A stretch of DNA of 64,000 nt, from assembly GCF_021431965.1 (NCBI RefSeq), contig NZ_CP090370.1, positions 1,736,001 to 1,800,000 of the forward strand, read 5' to 3'. The translations under genes and the position numbers were made by a program. The notes under the pieces are model-generated. The model was not told the origin of the DNA. It saw nothing but the letters and a program-made list of their open reading frames with translations, and did no database searches. Below are positions 34,138-41,714 of this stretch, piece by piece (position 1 is the stretch's first letter; each line of letters starts with the position of its first letter). This DNA is from Erythrobacter sp. SDW2 (GTDB lineage Bacteria > Pseudomonadota > Alphaproteobacteria > Sphingomonadales > Sphingomonadaceae).

Positions 34138-34325
34138 GGCGTCATTGTTACGGCAATCGAGCGCCAACACAACACCCGTCACCGCACTATCGCGAAAGCA
34201 TTTTCCCACACGGCCAGCGCTCGCCAGCCTTGCGCCAGCTCTTTGAAATCGCTGCCTCTATCCGCCCGCCACTGCCTGCGCGCGGTGTAGGGTTTTGGTG
34301 TGAACTTAGTGTGACCTTTCGACCT

Positions 34326-35870
34326 TCAATAAGCCTTGGCGACGTAAATCCACTCCACTGCGGGTTCGCCGGTGAAGATGCAGCAACCGGTCGGCTTGGG
34401 TGCGTTCATCGGCACGTTGCGGATGGTCAGCTTAAGTTCCTTGAGCTGTTCGACCACTTTCTCCAGTACGGCTCCGGTCGGCTTGGCCCATTGCACCTCG
34501 ACCCAGCCGGGGAACTTGCGCTCTTCGGAGAAATATTGGCGGATCTGCTCGAAATCGGTGCAGCCGCCGACAATCATAGCATTGCGGCGCGCCTGTGCCT
34601 CGCCGAACAGGCCGGCCTGGATTTCGCCCAGGAAGGTCGCAATGTTGTCGGCCAGTTGCTGACGTGTCGGGGCCTGGAAGGCGACCTTGCCGGTTTCCAT
34701 GTCCCACAGTCGGTCACGCCGCAGCAGGCTGACAACGCCATTTTCCATGTCGCGCCCGCCGACCTCTATAATCAGGGGGGCGCCCTTGCGGACCCAGTCC
34801 CAACGCTTGGCAGTAGCCTTTCCCGCCTTGTCGTCAAGCAGCACGCGGACCGGTTCGCCGAGTGCCCATTCCTTGGCAAGCATTTCGCGCAGTTGCCCGC
34901 AATAGGCCAGCAGCTCCGCATCCTCGGGCTTCTCGCGCAGCATTGGTAGGATCACGACCTGCCACGGCGCGATCTTGGGCGGCACGCGCAGCCCGTCGTC
35001 ATCGCCATGCGTCATGATGACACCGCCGATCATGCGGGTCGACACGCCCCAGCTGGTGGTGTGGCAATATTTCTCGCCGCCTTCGCTGGCCTGGTACTTG
35101 ATGCCCGAAGCCTCGGCGAAATTGGTCCCGAGATAATGGCTGGTGCCGGCCTGCAGCGCCTTGCCGTCCTGCATCATGGCCTCGATCGACCAGGTCTCGA
35201 CCGCGCCGGGGAAGCGCTCGTTTTCCGGCTTCTCGCCCGCGATGACGGGCAGCGACAGGTCCTCTTCCGCGCAGGCGCGATATACCTCGAGCATGCGCAG
35301 CGTGTGTTCCTTGGCCTCTTCCGCGGTGGCATGGGCCGTATGCCCTTCCTGCCACAGGAACTCGCTGGTGCGCAGGAACATGCGGGTGCGCATTTCCCAG
35401 CGCATCACATTGGCCCACTGGTTGAGCTTGAGCGGCAGGTCGCGCCAGCTACGGATCCAGCGCGCCATCGCATCGCCGATGATGGTTTCCGAAGTCGGAC
35501 GGATAACCAACGGTTCTTCCAGCTTGGCAGAGGGGTCCGGGATCAATCCGCCGTCGGGCCCGGCAATCAGCCGGTGGTGCGTGACCACCGCCATTTCCTT
35601 GGCGAAGCCATCGACATGCTCGGCTTCGCGCTCGAAGTTGGCGAGCGGGATCAGCAGCGGGAAATAGACGTTGTCGTGACCAGCGGCCTTGATCCGATCA
35701 TCGAGCAGGCGCTGGATGCGTTCCCAGATGCCATAGCCCCACGGCTTGATCACCATGCAGCCACGCACGCCCGATTCCTCGGCCATGTCGGCAGCGGCGA
35801 TAACGGCCTGGTACCAGGCGGCGAAGTCTTCCTCGCGCGTGACGTCGAGGGCATGGCGGAAATTCTTCAC
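34326..35870 (-). CDS. proS: prolyl-tRNA synthetase, archaeal/eukaryotic type (ProS type 3)
   Basis: Charges tRNA-Pro. The 514 residues have class II motifs VYFPLLIP, VIRPTSETIIGDAMARWIRSWRDLP (motif 2 area), WQEGHTAHAT and the anticodon domain (PWQVVILPM). It lacks the roughly 180-residue editing insertion of bacterial ProRS and instead carries the C-terminal extension that ends in the conserved tyrosine (EWIYVAKAY), characteristic of the archaeal/eukaryotic type seen in Thermus. A 188-base gap follows it downstream before the M28 gene; I see no gene there. Confidence 0.94.
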   Translation of the reverse strand: MKNFRHALDVTREEDFAAWYQAVIAAADMAEESGVRGCMVIKPWGYGIWERIQRLLDDRIKAAGHDNVYFPLLIPLANFEREAEHVDGFAKEMAVVTHHRLIAGPDGGLIPDPSAKLEEPLVIRPTSETIIGDAMARWIRSWRDLPLKLNQWANVMRWEMRTRMFLRTSEFLWQEGHTAHATAEEAKEHTLRMLEVYRACAEEDLSLPVIAGEKPENERFPGAVETWSIEAMMQDGKALQAGTSHYLGTNFAEASGIKYQASEGGEKYCHTTSWGVSTRMIGGVIMTHGDDDGLRVPPKIAPWQVVILPMLREKPEDAELLAYCGQLREMLAKEWALGEPVRVLLDDKAGKATAKRWDWVRKGAPLIIEVGGRDMENGVVSLLRRDRLWDMETGKVAFQAPTRQQLADNIATFLGEIQAGLFGEAQARRNAMIVGGCTDFEQIRQYFSEERKFPGWVEVQWAKPTGAVLEKVVEQLKELKLTIRNVPMNAPKPTGCCIFTGEPAVEWIYVAKAY

Positions 35871-35926
35871 GACCGAAAATCCTGTGGTTTGGCAATAGAT
35901 TGGGGCGGGTCAGAGCGTGTTGGACG

Positions 35927-36490
35927 CTACTTGCCCAGTTCGTCCAGCTTCTTCTGCATGGCAGCCATCTGCTCTTTAAGCGCGGCCAGTTCGTCATCCT
36001 TCGATGGCTTGGCGGGGTCCGGCTTCTTGCCGCCGGGCAGGCCGCCGGGAATGAAGGCTTCGCCCATGGCCTTCATCATCGCCATGTTGGTTTCGTGCAG
36101 CTTGGCGAGCGGGTTGGCGGCGAGACCTTCGCGGAACGCCTCCTGCAGCTTCTCGCGGTTCTGGCGAAAGTTCGCCATGCTGGCCTCCAAATAGCTCGGC
36201 ATCATCGCCTGCATCGAATTGCCGTACATCGAGATGATATCGCGCAGGAAGCTGACCGGCAGCATCTGCTTGCCGCTGGTCTCTTCCTCCATGATGATCT
36301 GGGTCAGGATGGTGTGGGTGATATCGTCGCCGGTCTTGGCGTCGAGCACCTGGAAGTCGACCCCGTCGCGGGTCATGCCGGCCAGATCATCGAGCGTGAT
36401 GTAGCTCGAGCTCTGGGTGTTGTAGAGGCGCCGGTTGGCATATTTCTTGATGACGACGGTGTCGCCTTCGGCGGTGTTCTTGCGGGCCAT
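35927..36490 (-). CDS. phaR: polyhydroxyalkanoate synthesis regulator PhaR
   Basis: PhaR binds both DNA and PHA granules and represses phasin genes and itself. The 187 residues open with the PHB_acc_N DNA-binding domain (VVIKKYANRRLYNTQSSSYITLDDLAGM), then the PHB_acc region (LTQIIMEEETSGKQMLPVSFLRDIISMYGNSM), a helical part and a C-terminal coiled-coil (DELAALKEQMAAMQKKLDEL). ATG 36490 is used; an in-frame start at 36538 would lie in the TGCAAT-rich upstream region. No phaC or phasin gene is in the window. Confidence 0.93.
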   Translation of the reverse strand: MARKNTAEGDTVVIKKYANRRLYNTQSSSYITLDDLAGMTRDGVDFQVLDAKTGDDITHTILTQIIMEEETSGKQMLPVSFLRDIISMYGNSMQAMMPSYLEASMANFRQNREKLQEAFREGLAANPLAKLHETNMAMMKAMGEAFIPGGLPGGKKPDPAKPSKDDELAALKEQMAAMQKKLDELGK

Positions 36491-36510
36491 GGCGGGGCTG
36501 GTCTTCCGGT

Positions 36511-36572
36511 CAATGCTGCGCACAATGCTGCGATGCAATCGGCCTTAGCACCTGCAATATGTGCAATGCAAT
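36511..36572 (-). promoter_or_regulatory. TGCAAT cluster upstream of phaR, candidate PhaR operator
   Basis: Four TGCAAT copies (36534-36539, 36553-36558, 36562-36567, 36567-36572) and two exact CAATGCTGCG repeats (36511-36520, 36523-36532) fill the 92-base gap before phaR. PhaR proteins are reported to bind TGC-rich sites and to autoregulate; the link is inference. Confidence 0.5.
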
Positions 36573-36582
36573 GTAGCGGGTT

Positions 36583-37626
36583 TCAGCCGCGCAGTCGGCG
36601 TCCGAGGATGGTCAGCAGTTCGTACTGTGAAAGGCCGGTCACAGCCGATCCTTCGGGCAGGCTGTATGGCACATCGAGCCAGTCGCCCACCTTGAGATCG
36701 GGTGCTGCGGCGAGATCGACCACAATCATGTCCATCGACACCTTTCCCAGGATCGGCAGCTTGCGGCCCTGGCTCTCAAGCGCCCTGCCCTTGCCGCCCC
36801 ACGCCCGCAGGAAACCATCGGCGTAGCCGAGCGACACCGTGCCGACTCGCGTCTGCGCCGGGGCCGTGAATTCACGGTTGTAGCCGACGCTCTCGCCCGC
36901 GAGCAGCTCGGCGACCTGGATCAAGGCGGCCTGCAGGTAGGCGACCTGCCGGACTTGGCCCGCCAGTTCCGGGCGCGGGATACCGCCGTAAAGCGCCAGG
37001 CCCGGGCGCGTGAGATCCAAGGCGTAGTCAACCCCCAGCCCGATCCCGGCACTATTGGAGAGGCTCACCTCCTTCACTTGCACCTTGTCGCGAACCGCTA
37101 GGAGCGATGAAAGCTGCGCAGCATTGGCCAGGCTGTCCTCATCAGCGGAAGAAAGATGCGACATCAGCACCTCGATATCGAGCGCGGCAATGGCTGGATC
37201 GCTTGCCTCCTCCGGCCTTATGCCAAGCCGGTGGATGCCGGTATCGACCATCAGGTGGCAGGGGCCACCACCTGCCTCGGTCCAGACCTGCGCCTGGTGG
37301 ATCGAGTTGATCACTGGCCGCACACCCGTAGCGCGAGCGTAAGCAGCTTCTTCGGCTGAGTTGGCTCCGTGCAGGACCGAGACCTGCTCTGGCGGAACAT
37401 GCTTGAGCACCTCTGCGACTTCGCTCCAGTGTGCGATAAAGAAGTCGCGCGCTCCCGCATCGCGCAGCGCCGGTACACAAGCGTCGACACCAAGCCCATA
37501 GCAGTCGGCCTTGACCGCGGCCCCTGCCCTTGCCCGTCCCGACAGTCGGTCAAGAGCACGCCAATTGGCGGTGAGCGCCTCGCGGTCAACATTGAGGCGC
37601 AAGGTAGGGGGCGGCGGGGGAACCAT
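36583..37626 (-). CDS. alr: alanine racemase
   Basis: Interconverts L- and D-alanine for peptidoglycan. The 347 residues show the PLP lysine in GAAVKADCYGLG (Lys39), LMVDTGIHRLGI, LTRPGLALYGG, the catalytic tyrosine in SVGYNREFTAP, VSLGYADGF and KVSMDMIVVDL. All expected elements are present in order; the N-terminus is compact with a polyproline start (MVPPPPPTL). It lies 10 bases downstream of the MHS transporter stop, so the two may be co-transcribed. Confidence 0.93.
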   Translation of the reverse strand: MVPPPPPTLRLNVDREALTANWRALDRLSGRARAGAAVKADCYGLGVDACVPALRDAGARDFFIAHWSEVAEVLKHVPPEQVSVLHGANSAEEAAYARATGVRPVINSIHQAQVWTEAGGGPCHLMVDTGIHRLGIRPEEASDPAIAALDIEVLMSHLSSADEDSLANAAQLSSLLAVRDKVQVKEVSLSNSAGIGLGVDYALDLTRPGLALYGGIPRPELAGQVRQVAYLQAALIQVAELLAGESVGYNREFTAPAQTRVGTVSLGYADGFLRAWGGKGRALESQGRKLPILGKVSMDMIVVDLAAAPDLKVGDWLDVPYSLPEGSAVTGLSQYELLTILGRRLRG

Positions 37627-37635
37627 CTCGGCGGG

Positions 37636-39249
37636 CTATTCCTCGAAGTCGCACGGCGGGCCGCCGGGGATGCCCCACCAGGCCACGGCCAGACCGAAGG
37701 CCATCACCACCCAGCAGTACCACAGCCCGGCATAGGCATTGCCGGTGCTAGCCACGATGTAGCCTGCGATCAGCGGCAGGAACCCGCCGAGATAACCCGC
37801 GCCGATGTGATAGGGGATCGACATCGAGCTGTAGCGGATCCGCGCCGGGAACATCTCCGCCAGCAAGGCCGCAACCGAGCCATAGGTCAGTGCCGATAGC
37901 ATCCCGAGCGCGCAGAGCAGCCCGACGATGCCTATGAGGTTCGGCAGTGGAGGCGATTGCCTGGAGAAATCATAACCCTTGGCTTCGAAAGCAGTCTGCA
38001 ATGCGGCCTTGCGGGTCGCATCGTCCGAGATGTCTGCTGCGACGGCTTCGCCGCCGACGGTAACGCTCGGTCCACCGGTCGAGCCGGTCAGGTCATAGCT
38101 CACCCCGAGCGAGGTCAGGTCTGCCAGCAGACGCCCACACTCGGTTGCCTGCTTGCTGGCAAAGGGATCGAAATCGCACTGCTCGCCGGAAACAGAGATG
38201 GGTGCCTCCCGCCCACTTTGCGCGAGGCCCGGATTGCTGAGAGCGCCGAGCCCCCAGAAGATCGGGAACAGGAATAGCAAGGTGGCAAGGGCGCCGATGA
38301 TGATCGGCTTCTTGCGACCCACCCGATCCGACCACTTGCCGACCATGACATAGAAGCTCATCGAGATGAGACCTGCAATCAGCACGATGATCTCGGTTAC
38401 GCCCTCGTCCATCCGCATCGGTCCGCGCAGGAACGAAAGGCCGTAGAAGAAAGCTGTGTACCAGATCACTGTCAGCACACCCGCAACGCCAAACAACGCA
38501 ATGAAGATGCGCTTCTTGTTGCCAGGATAGGTAAAGCTTTCGACGAAGGGATTGCCGGCCGTTTCGCCTGCTTCCTTCATCGCCTGGAACACCGGGCTTT
38601 CCGACAGCTTCATCCGCATCCACAGCGAAATCAGCAGCAGGATGATCGAGAGCAGGAACGGGATGCGCCATCCCCAGGCGGCAAAGTCGTCGGCCGGAAT
38701 GAGCGCCCGGCACAGCAGCACCACCAAGATCGAAAGCACGAACCCGCCGACGACGCTGGCCTGGATGAAGCTGGTATAGAAGCCGCGCTTCTCGGGCGGA
38801 GCGTGTTCCGCGACGTAGATCGCCGCACCTCCGTATTCACCGCCTAGTGCAAGCCCTTGAAGGATGCGCAGGACGAGGACGATCAACGGTGCAGCGATGC
38901 CGATGCTCGCGGCACCGGGCACGAGACCGACACCCGCGGTGGCGATACCCATCAGCGTGACAGTAACGAGGAAAGTGTATTTGCGTCCCAGCCGGTCGCC
39001 CAGAAAACCGAAGAGGACCGCGCCGAGCGGACGGAAGCCGAACCCCACCGCGAAGCCGGCCCAGACCAGCAGGATCTCGAGCGTCTCATTGTCGCTCGGG
39101 AAGAACGCTGCACCGATCAGCGCGGCGAGCGTGCCGTAGATGAAGAAGTCATACCATTCGAAGATCGTCCCGGCGGACGAAGCGGCGATGACCAGCCGGA
39201 TTTCCTTCTCGGTCGGTTCCCGCCCCTTGAGGGCTGCTGCCTCGCTCAT
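37636..39249 (-). CDS. MFS transporter, metabolite:H+ symporter (MHS) family
   Basis: A 537-residue inner-membrane transporter. MHS features are SSAGTIFEWYDFFIYGTLAAL in helix 1, the loop motif GFLGDRLGRKYTF between helices 2 and 3, RILQGLALGGEYGGA in helix 4 and GKWSDRVGRKKP between helices 8 and 9. A soluble loop of about 100 residues (335-435) containing Cys358 and Cys371 separates helices 9 and 10; typical MHS proteins of 430-450 residues lack it. Substrates of the family include proline, betaine, shikimate, citrate and dicarboxylates; this one is unknown. Confidence 0.87.
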   Translation of the reverse strand: MSEAAALKGREPTEKEIRLVIAASSAGTIFEWYDFFIYGTLAALIGAAFFPSDNETLEILLVWAGFAVGFGFRPLGAVLFGFLGDRLGRKYTFLVTVTLMGIATAGVGLVPGAASIGIAAPLIVLVLRILQGLALGGEYGGAAIYVAEHAPPEKRGFYTSFIQASVVGGFVLSILVVLLCRALIPADDFAAWGWRIPFLLSIILLLISLWMRMKLSESPVFQAMKEAGETAGNPFVESFTYPGNKKRIFIALFGVAGVLTVIWYTAFFYGLSFLRGPMRMDEGVTEIIVLIAGLISMSFYVMVGKWSDRVGRKKPIIIGALATLLFLFPIFWGLGALSNPGLAQSGREAPISVSGEQCDFDPFASKQATECGRLLADLTSLGVSYDLTGSTGGPSVTVGGEAVAADISDDATRKAALQTAFEAKGYDFSRQSPPLPNLIGIVGLLCALGMLSALTYGSVAALLAEMFPARIRYSSMSIPYHIGAGYLGGFLPLIAGYIVASTGNAYAGLWYCWVVMAFGLAVAWWGIPGGPPCDFEE

Positions 39250-39297
39250 GACTAACTCGCTCTCCCTGCTGCGAAGCGGCCATCCCTAGCGGGGGTC

Positions 39298-39729
39298 TCA
39301 TGCGATGGAAAGCGCCTGCTCGGCAGCCTTCCACGGGAGCAAGATCGCTCCATGACGCGCCGGGTAATCTCGCGCCCGGGCGATCAGGGAAAGGTCGGGC
39401 CAATCGGGCAGGTCGCTTTCGCTCGAAAGCCACTTTTCCAGAGCGAGGCTCGAAGCGAGAACGGAATCGAGTCCGGTACCAACAGCGTGCCGGGCGAAGA
39501 TCGCCGCGCTGGCCTGTCCTATGGCGCAGGCTGTAACCTTCATGCCAATCGCAGCGATACCGCCGCTCTCGTCGCAGGATACGCGGATCTCGAGCGTGCT
39601 GCCGCAGGTTTTGGAGCGCGCGCTGCCCCGAAGGGGAAGGGCTTCGCTGAGGGGATACTTCGCCAGCTCGACAGCCAGGGAAAGGATTTCAGGCGTGTAG
39701 ATTGAACCGGATGACCTGCCTGTCGTCAC
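39298..39729 (-). CDS. NifU/IscU-like iron-sulfur scaffold protein
   Basis: A 143-residue protein resembling the NifU N-terminal/IscU scaffold. Two of the usual cysteines are visible (SKTCGSTLEI and VTACAIGQASAAI); the third, normally near the C-terminus in a C-x-L/W context, is absent. It keeps the scaffold-type layout (IYTPEILSLAVEL start, then a strand pair and the CAIGQAS helix) but may not hold a standard cluster. Common in sphingomonads beside cvpA. It overlaps cvpA by four bases. Confidence 0.72.
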   Translation of the reverse strand: MTTGRSSGSIYTPEILSLAVELAKYPLSEALPLRGSARSKTCGSTLEIRVSCDESGGIAAIGMKVTACAIGQASAAIFARHAVGTGLDSVLASSLALEKWLSSESDLPDWPDLSLIARARDYPARHGAILLPWKAAEQALSIA

Positions 39730-40262
39730 AAGCCGAGCAGCTCGTCCTGCCTCTTCTTCTCGGCATGCAAAACCGCGCGTCGTTCTGCGATCAGTTCGAC
39801 CAGCGCTTCCGAGCTTGCGTTGATGACCGGATAGGTCCGGGCCGTCGTGATCCAGGTGGGACGTCCCTGATAACCCCAGACCTGATCATAGCCGAGCACA
39901 AGGACTGAGAATGCGAGAACCGAGATGATTGCACCCTTGATCGCCCCGAAACCGAAGCCGAGCACACGGTCGATGGGGCCAAGGAGCGACTTGCGGACTC
40001 CGTCGACGGTCCGTCCCTCGATCAGTTTCATCCCGGCATAGGGAATGAGCAGCAGCATCACGAATGCAATGATGGCAGCACCGGTTTCGGTCGGGACATA
40101 CGGCTCGATCCCGACATAGAGCGGCGTGTGCAGGTTCCTGATGGCAAACAGCGCCAGGATCCAGGTCGCGAGCGACAGAACTTCGGGCAGGAATCCCCGC
40201 AGGAAACCGCCTATCGCCGCAACGCCGACGATCCCGAAGACTATGAGGTCGAATCCGGTCAT
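39726..40262 (-). CDS. CvpA family membrane protein
   Basis: A 178-residue inner-membrane protein of the CvpA family, related to colicin V production and envelope processes. Four hydrophobic helices are visible: FDLIVFGIVGVAAIGGFLRGF, VLSLATWILALFAIRN, AAIIAFVMLLLIPYAGM and GFGAIKGAIISVLAFSVLVLG, followed by a charged tail. The glycine-rich opening and LLGPIDRVLGFGFGAIKG are family hallmarks. Role in this organism unknown; it lies 14 bases after radA. Confidence 0.85.
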   Translation of the reverse strand: MTGFDLIVFGIVGVAAIGGFLRGFLPEVLSLATWILALFAIRNLHTPLYVGIEPYVPTETGAAIIAFVMLLLIPYAGMKLIEGRTVDGVRKSLLGPIDRVLGFGFGAIKGAIISVLAFSVLVLGYDQVWGYQGRPTWITTARTYPVINASSEALVELIAERRAVLHAEKKRQDELLGL

Positions 40263-40276
40263 ATCCGGCGCAGTAA

Positions 40277-41644
40277 CTAGGTTGTGGTTACTACCCGGTC
40301 AACGAGCGACGCGAGGCGCTCGACGGGAGAGAAGCGCATGCCGTCGATCTTGTCCACGTCATTCTTCGGGCCGCATCCGGTGGCGAACCCCAGCTTGGCC
40401 GCTTCGCGCAATCTCAGCCCGGCGTGAGCGACGGGCCGAACCTCGCCCGCCAGCGAAACTTCGCCGAACCAGACCGAGCGATCAGGTAAGGGTTTGTCAG
40501 TCAAGGCGGAAACCAAAGCGGCTGTGACCGCGAGATCTGCTGCGGGATCGGACAGGCGATAGCCGCCGGCGACATTGAGATAGACTTCGGCCGAGCTGAA
40601 ATTGAGGCCACAGCGCGACTCCAGCACTGCAAGCAACATAGCCAGCCGTCCACTGTCCCAGCCGACAACAGCGCGCCTTGGCGTGGCCCCGGATTGCAGC
40701 CTGACGATCAGCGCCTGCACTTCGATCAGCACCGGTCGCGTTCCTTCCAGCGCAGGGAAGACTGCGCTACCTGCCAGCGGCTCGTCGCGACCGGAGAGGA
40801 ACAGCAGCGAGGGATTGGCGACTTCTTCCAAACCCTTGCCTGCCATTGCGAAGACACCGATCTCGTCGACTGCACCGAAGCGGTTCTTGAGCGCGCGCAG
40901 GATGCGGTACTGGTGGCTCCGCTCGCCCTCGAAACTCATCACCACGTCGACCATGTGCTCGAGCACGCGCGGCCCGGCGATATTGCCGTCTTTGGTCACA
41001 TGACCGACAAGCACCAGCGCGGTGCCGGTTTCCTTGGCATAACGGATCAACTCGAACGCGCAGCCGCGGACCTGACTTACGGTTCCCGGAGCGCCCTCGA
41101 TCGTGTCGGAGTACATTGTCTGGATCGAATCGATCACCAGCATGGCCGGCGCTTCCATTGTGCCGAGCGTGGTCAGGATATCGCGCACCGAGGTGCTGGA
41201 GGCGAGTTTGAGCGGGGCGTCAGCCACTCCCAGTCGCGACGCGCGCATTCGCACCTGCCCGGCGGCTTCCTCGCCGCTGACATATACGACCGACTGGCCA
41301 CGTTTGGCGATATGCGCCGCGGCCTGCAGCAAGAGGGTCGACTTGCCGATCCCCGGGTCGCCACCCATCAGGATTGCACATCCAGGAACCAGCCCGCCAC
41401 CCAGCGCCCGGTCGAATTCGGCGAGCCCGGTGCTCCGCCGGACCAGCTCATCCCCGGGCTGGTTGAGGTCGACAAACTCGATCGACCTGCCCCCGCTTGA
41501 GAGATCGTGCTTGAGCGAAAAGACCGTTGCCGGCGCATCCTCGACCAGCGTGTTCCACTCGGCACAGTCGGCGCATTGCCCTTGCCAGCGATGCGCGACC
41601 GAGCCGCAATTCTGGCACACATAGCGTTTCTTGGTCTTGGCCAT
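40277..41644 (-). CDS. radA: DNA repair protein RadA
   Basis: RadA (Sms) is a RecA-like DnaB-type helicase that processes recombination intermediates. The 455 residues have the N-terminal zinc finger (CQNCGSVAHRWQGQCADC), the ATPase core with Walker A GGDPGIGKSTLLLQ, the RadA-specific KNRFG motif (RALKNRFGAVDEIG), and a C-terminal Lon-like domain (FSSAEVYLNVAGGYRLSDPAADLAV). ATG 41644 puts the zinc finger at the N-terminus. A LexA-type box lies 17 bases upstream. Confidence 0.96.
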   Translation of the reverse strand: MAKTKKRYVCQNCGSVAHRWQGQCADCAEWNTLVEDAPATVFSLKHDLSSGGRSIEFVDLNQPGDELVRRSTGLAEFDRALGGGLVPGCAILMGGDPGIGKSTLLLQAAAHIAKRGQSVVYVSGEEAAGQVRMRASRLGVADAPLKLASSTSVRDILTTLGTMEAPAMLVIDSIQTMYSDTIEGAPGTVSQVRGCAFELIRYAKETGTALVLVGHVTKDGNIAGPRVLEHMVDVVMSFEGERSHQYRILRALKNRFGAVDEIGVFAMAGKGLEEVANPSLLFLSGRDEPLAGSAVFPALEGTRPVLIEVQALIVRLQSGATPRRAVVGWDSGRLAMLLAVLESRCGLNFSSAEVYLNVAGGYRLSDPAADLAVTAALVSALTDKPLPDRSVWFGEVSLAGEVRPVAHAGLRLREAAKLGFATGCGPKNDVDKIDGMRFSPVERLASLVDRVVTTT

Positions 41645-41660
41645 GGGCGATCGATAAACA

Positions 41661-41675
41661 GAACATTTGCAGAAC
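41661..41675 (-). promoter_or_regulatory. LexA (SOS) box between radA and the patatin gene
   Basis: On the minus strand this reads GTTC-TGCAAAT-GTTC, an exact match to the alphaproteobacterial SOS consensus GTTC-N7-GTTC. It is 17 bases before the radA start and 39 bases before the divergent patatin-like gene. Match seen directly; LexA binding inferred. Confidence 0.65.
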
Positions 41676-41714
41676 GCAATTGCTATCGGGCGCGAACCTG
41701 CCCACAATCCACTT

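Noticed and set aside
34138-34325. Possible small RNA or gene in the 188-base gap between proS and the M28 peptidase gene
   Set aside because: No open frame with a ribosome site, no terminator-like hairpin with a T run and no tRNA fold; only TGTGA-type direct repeats near 34300-34315.
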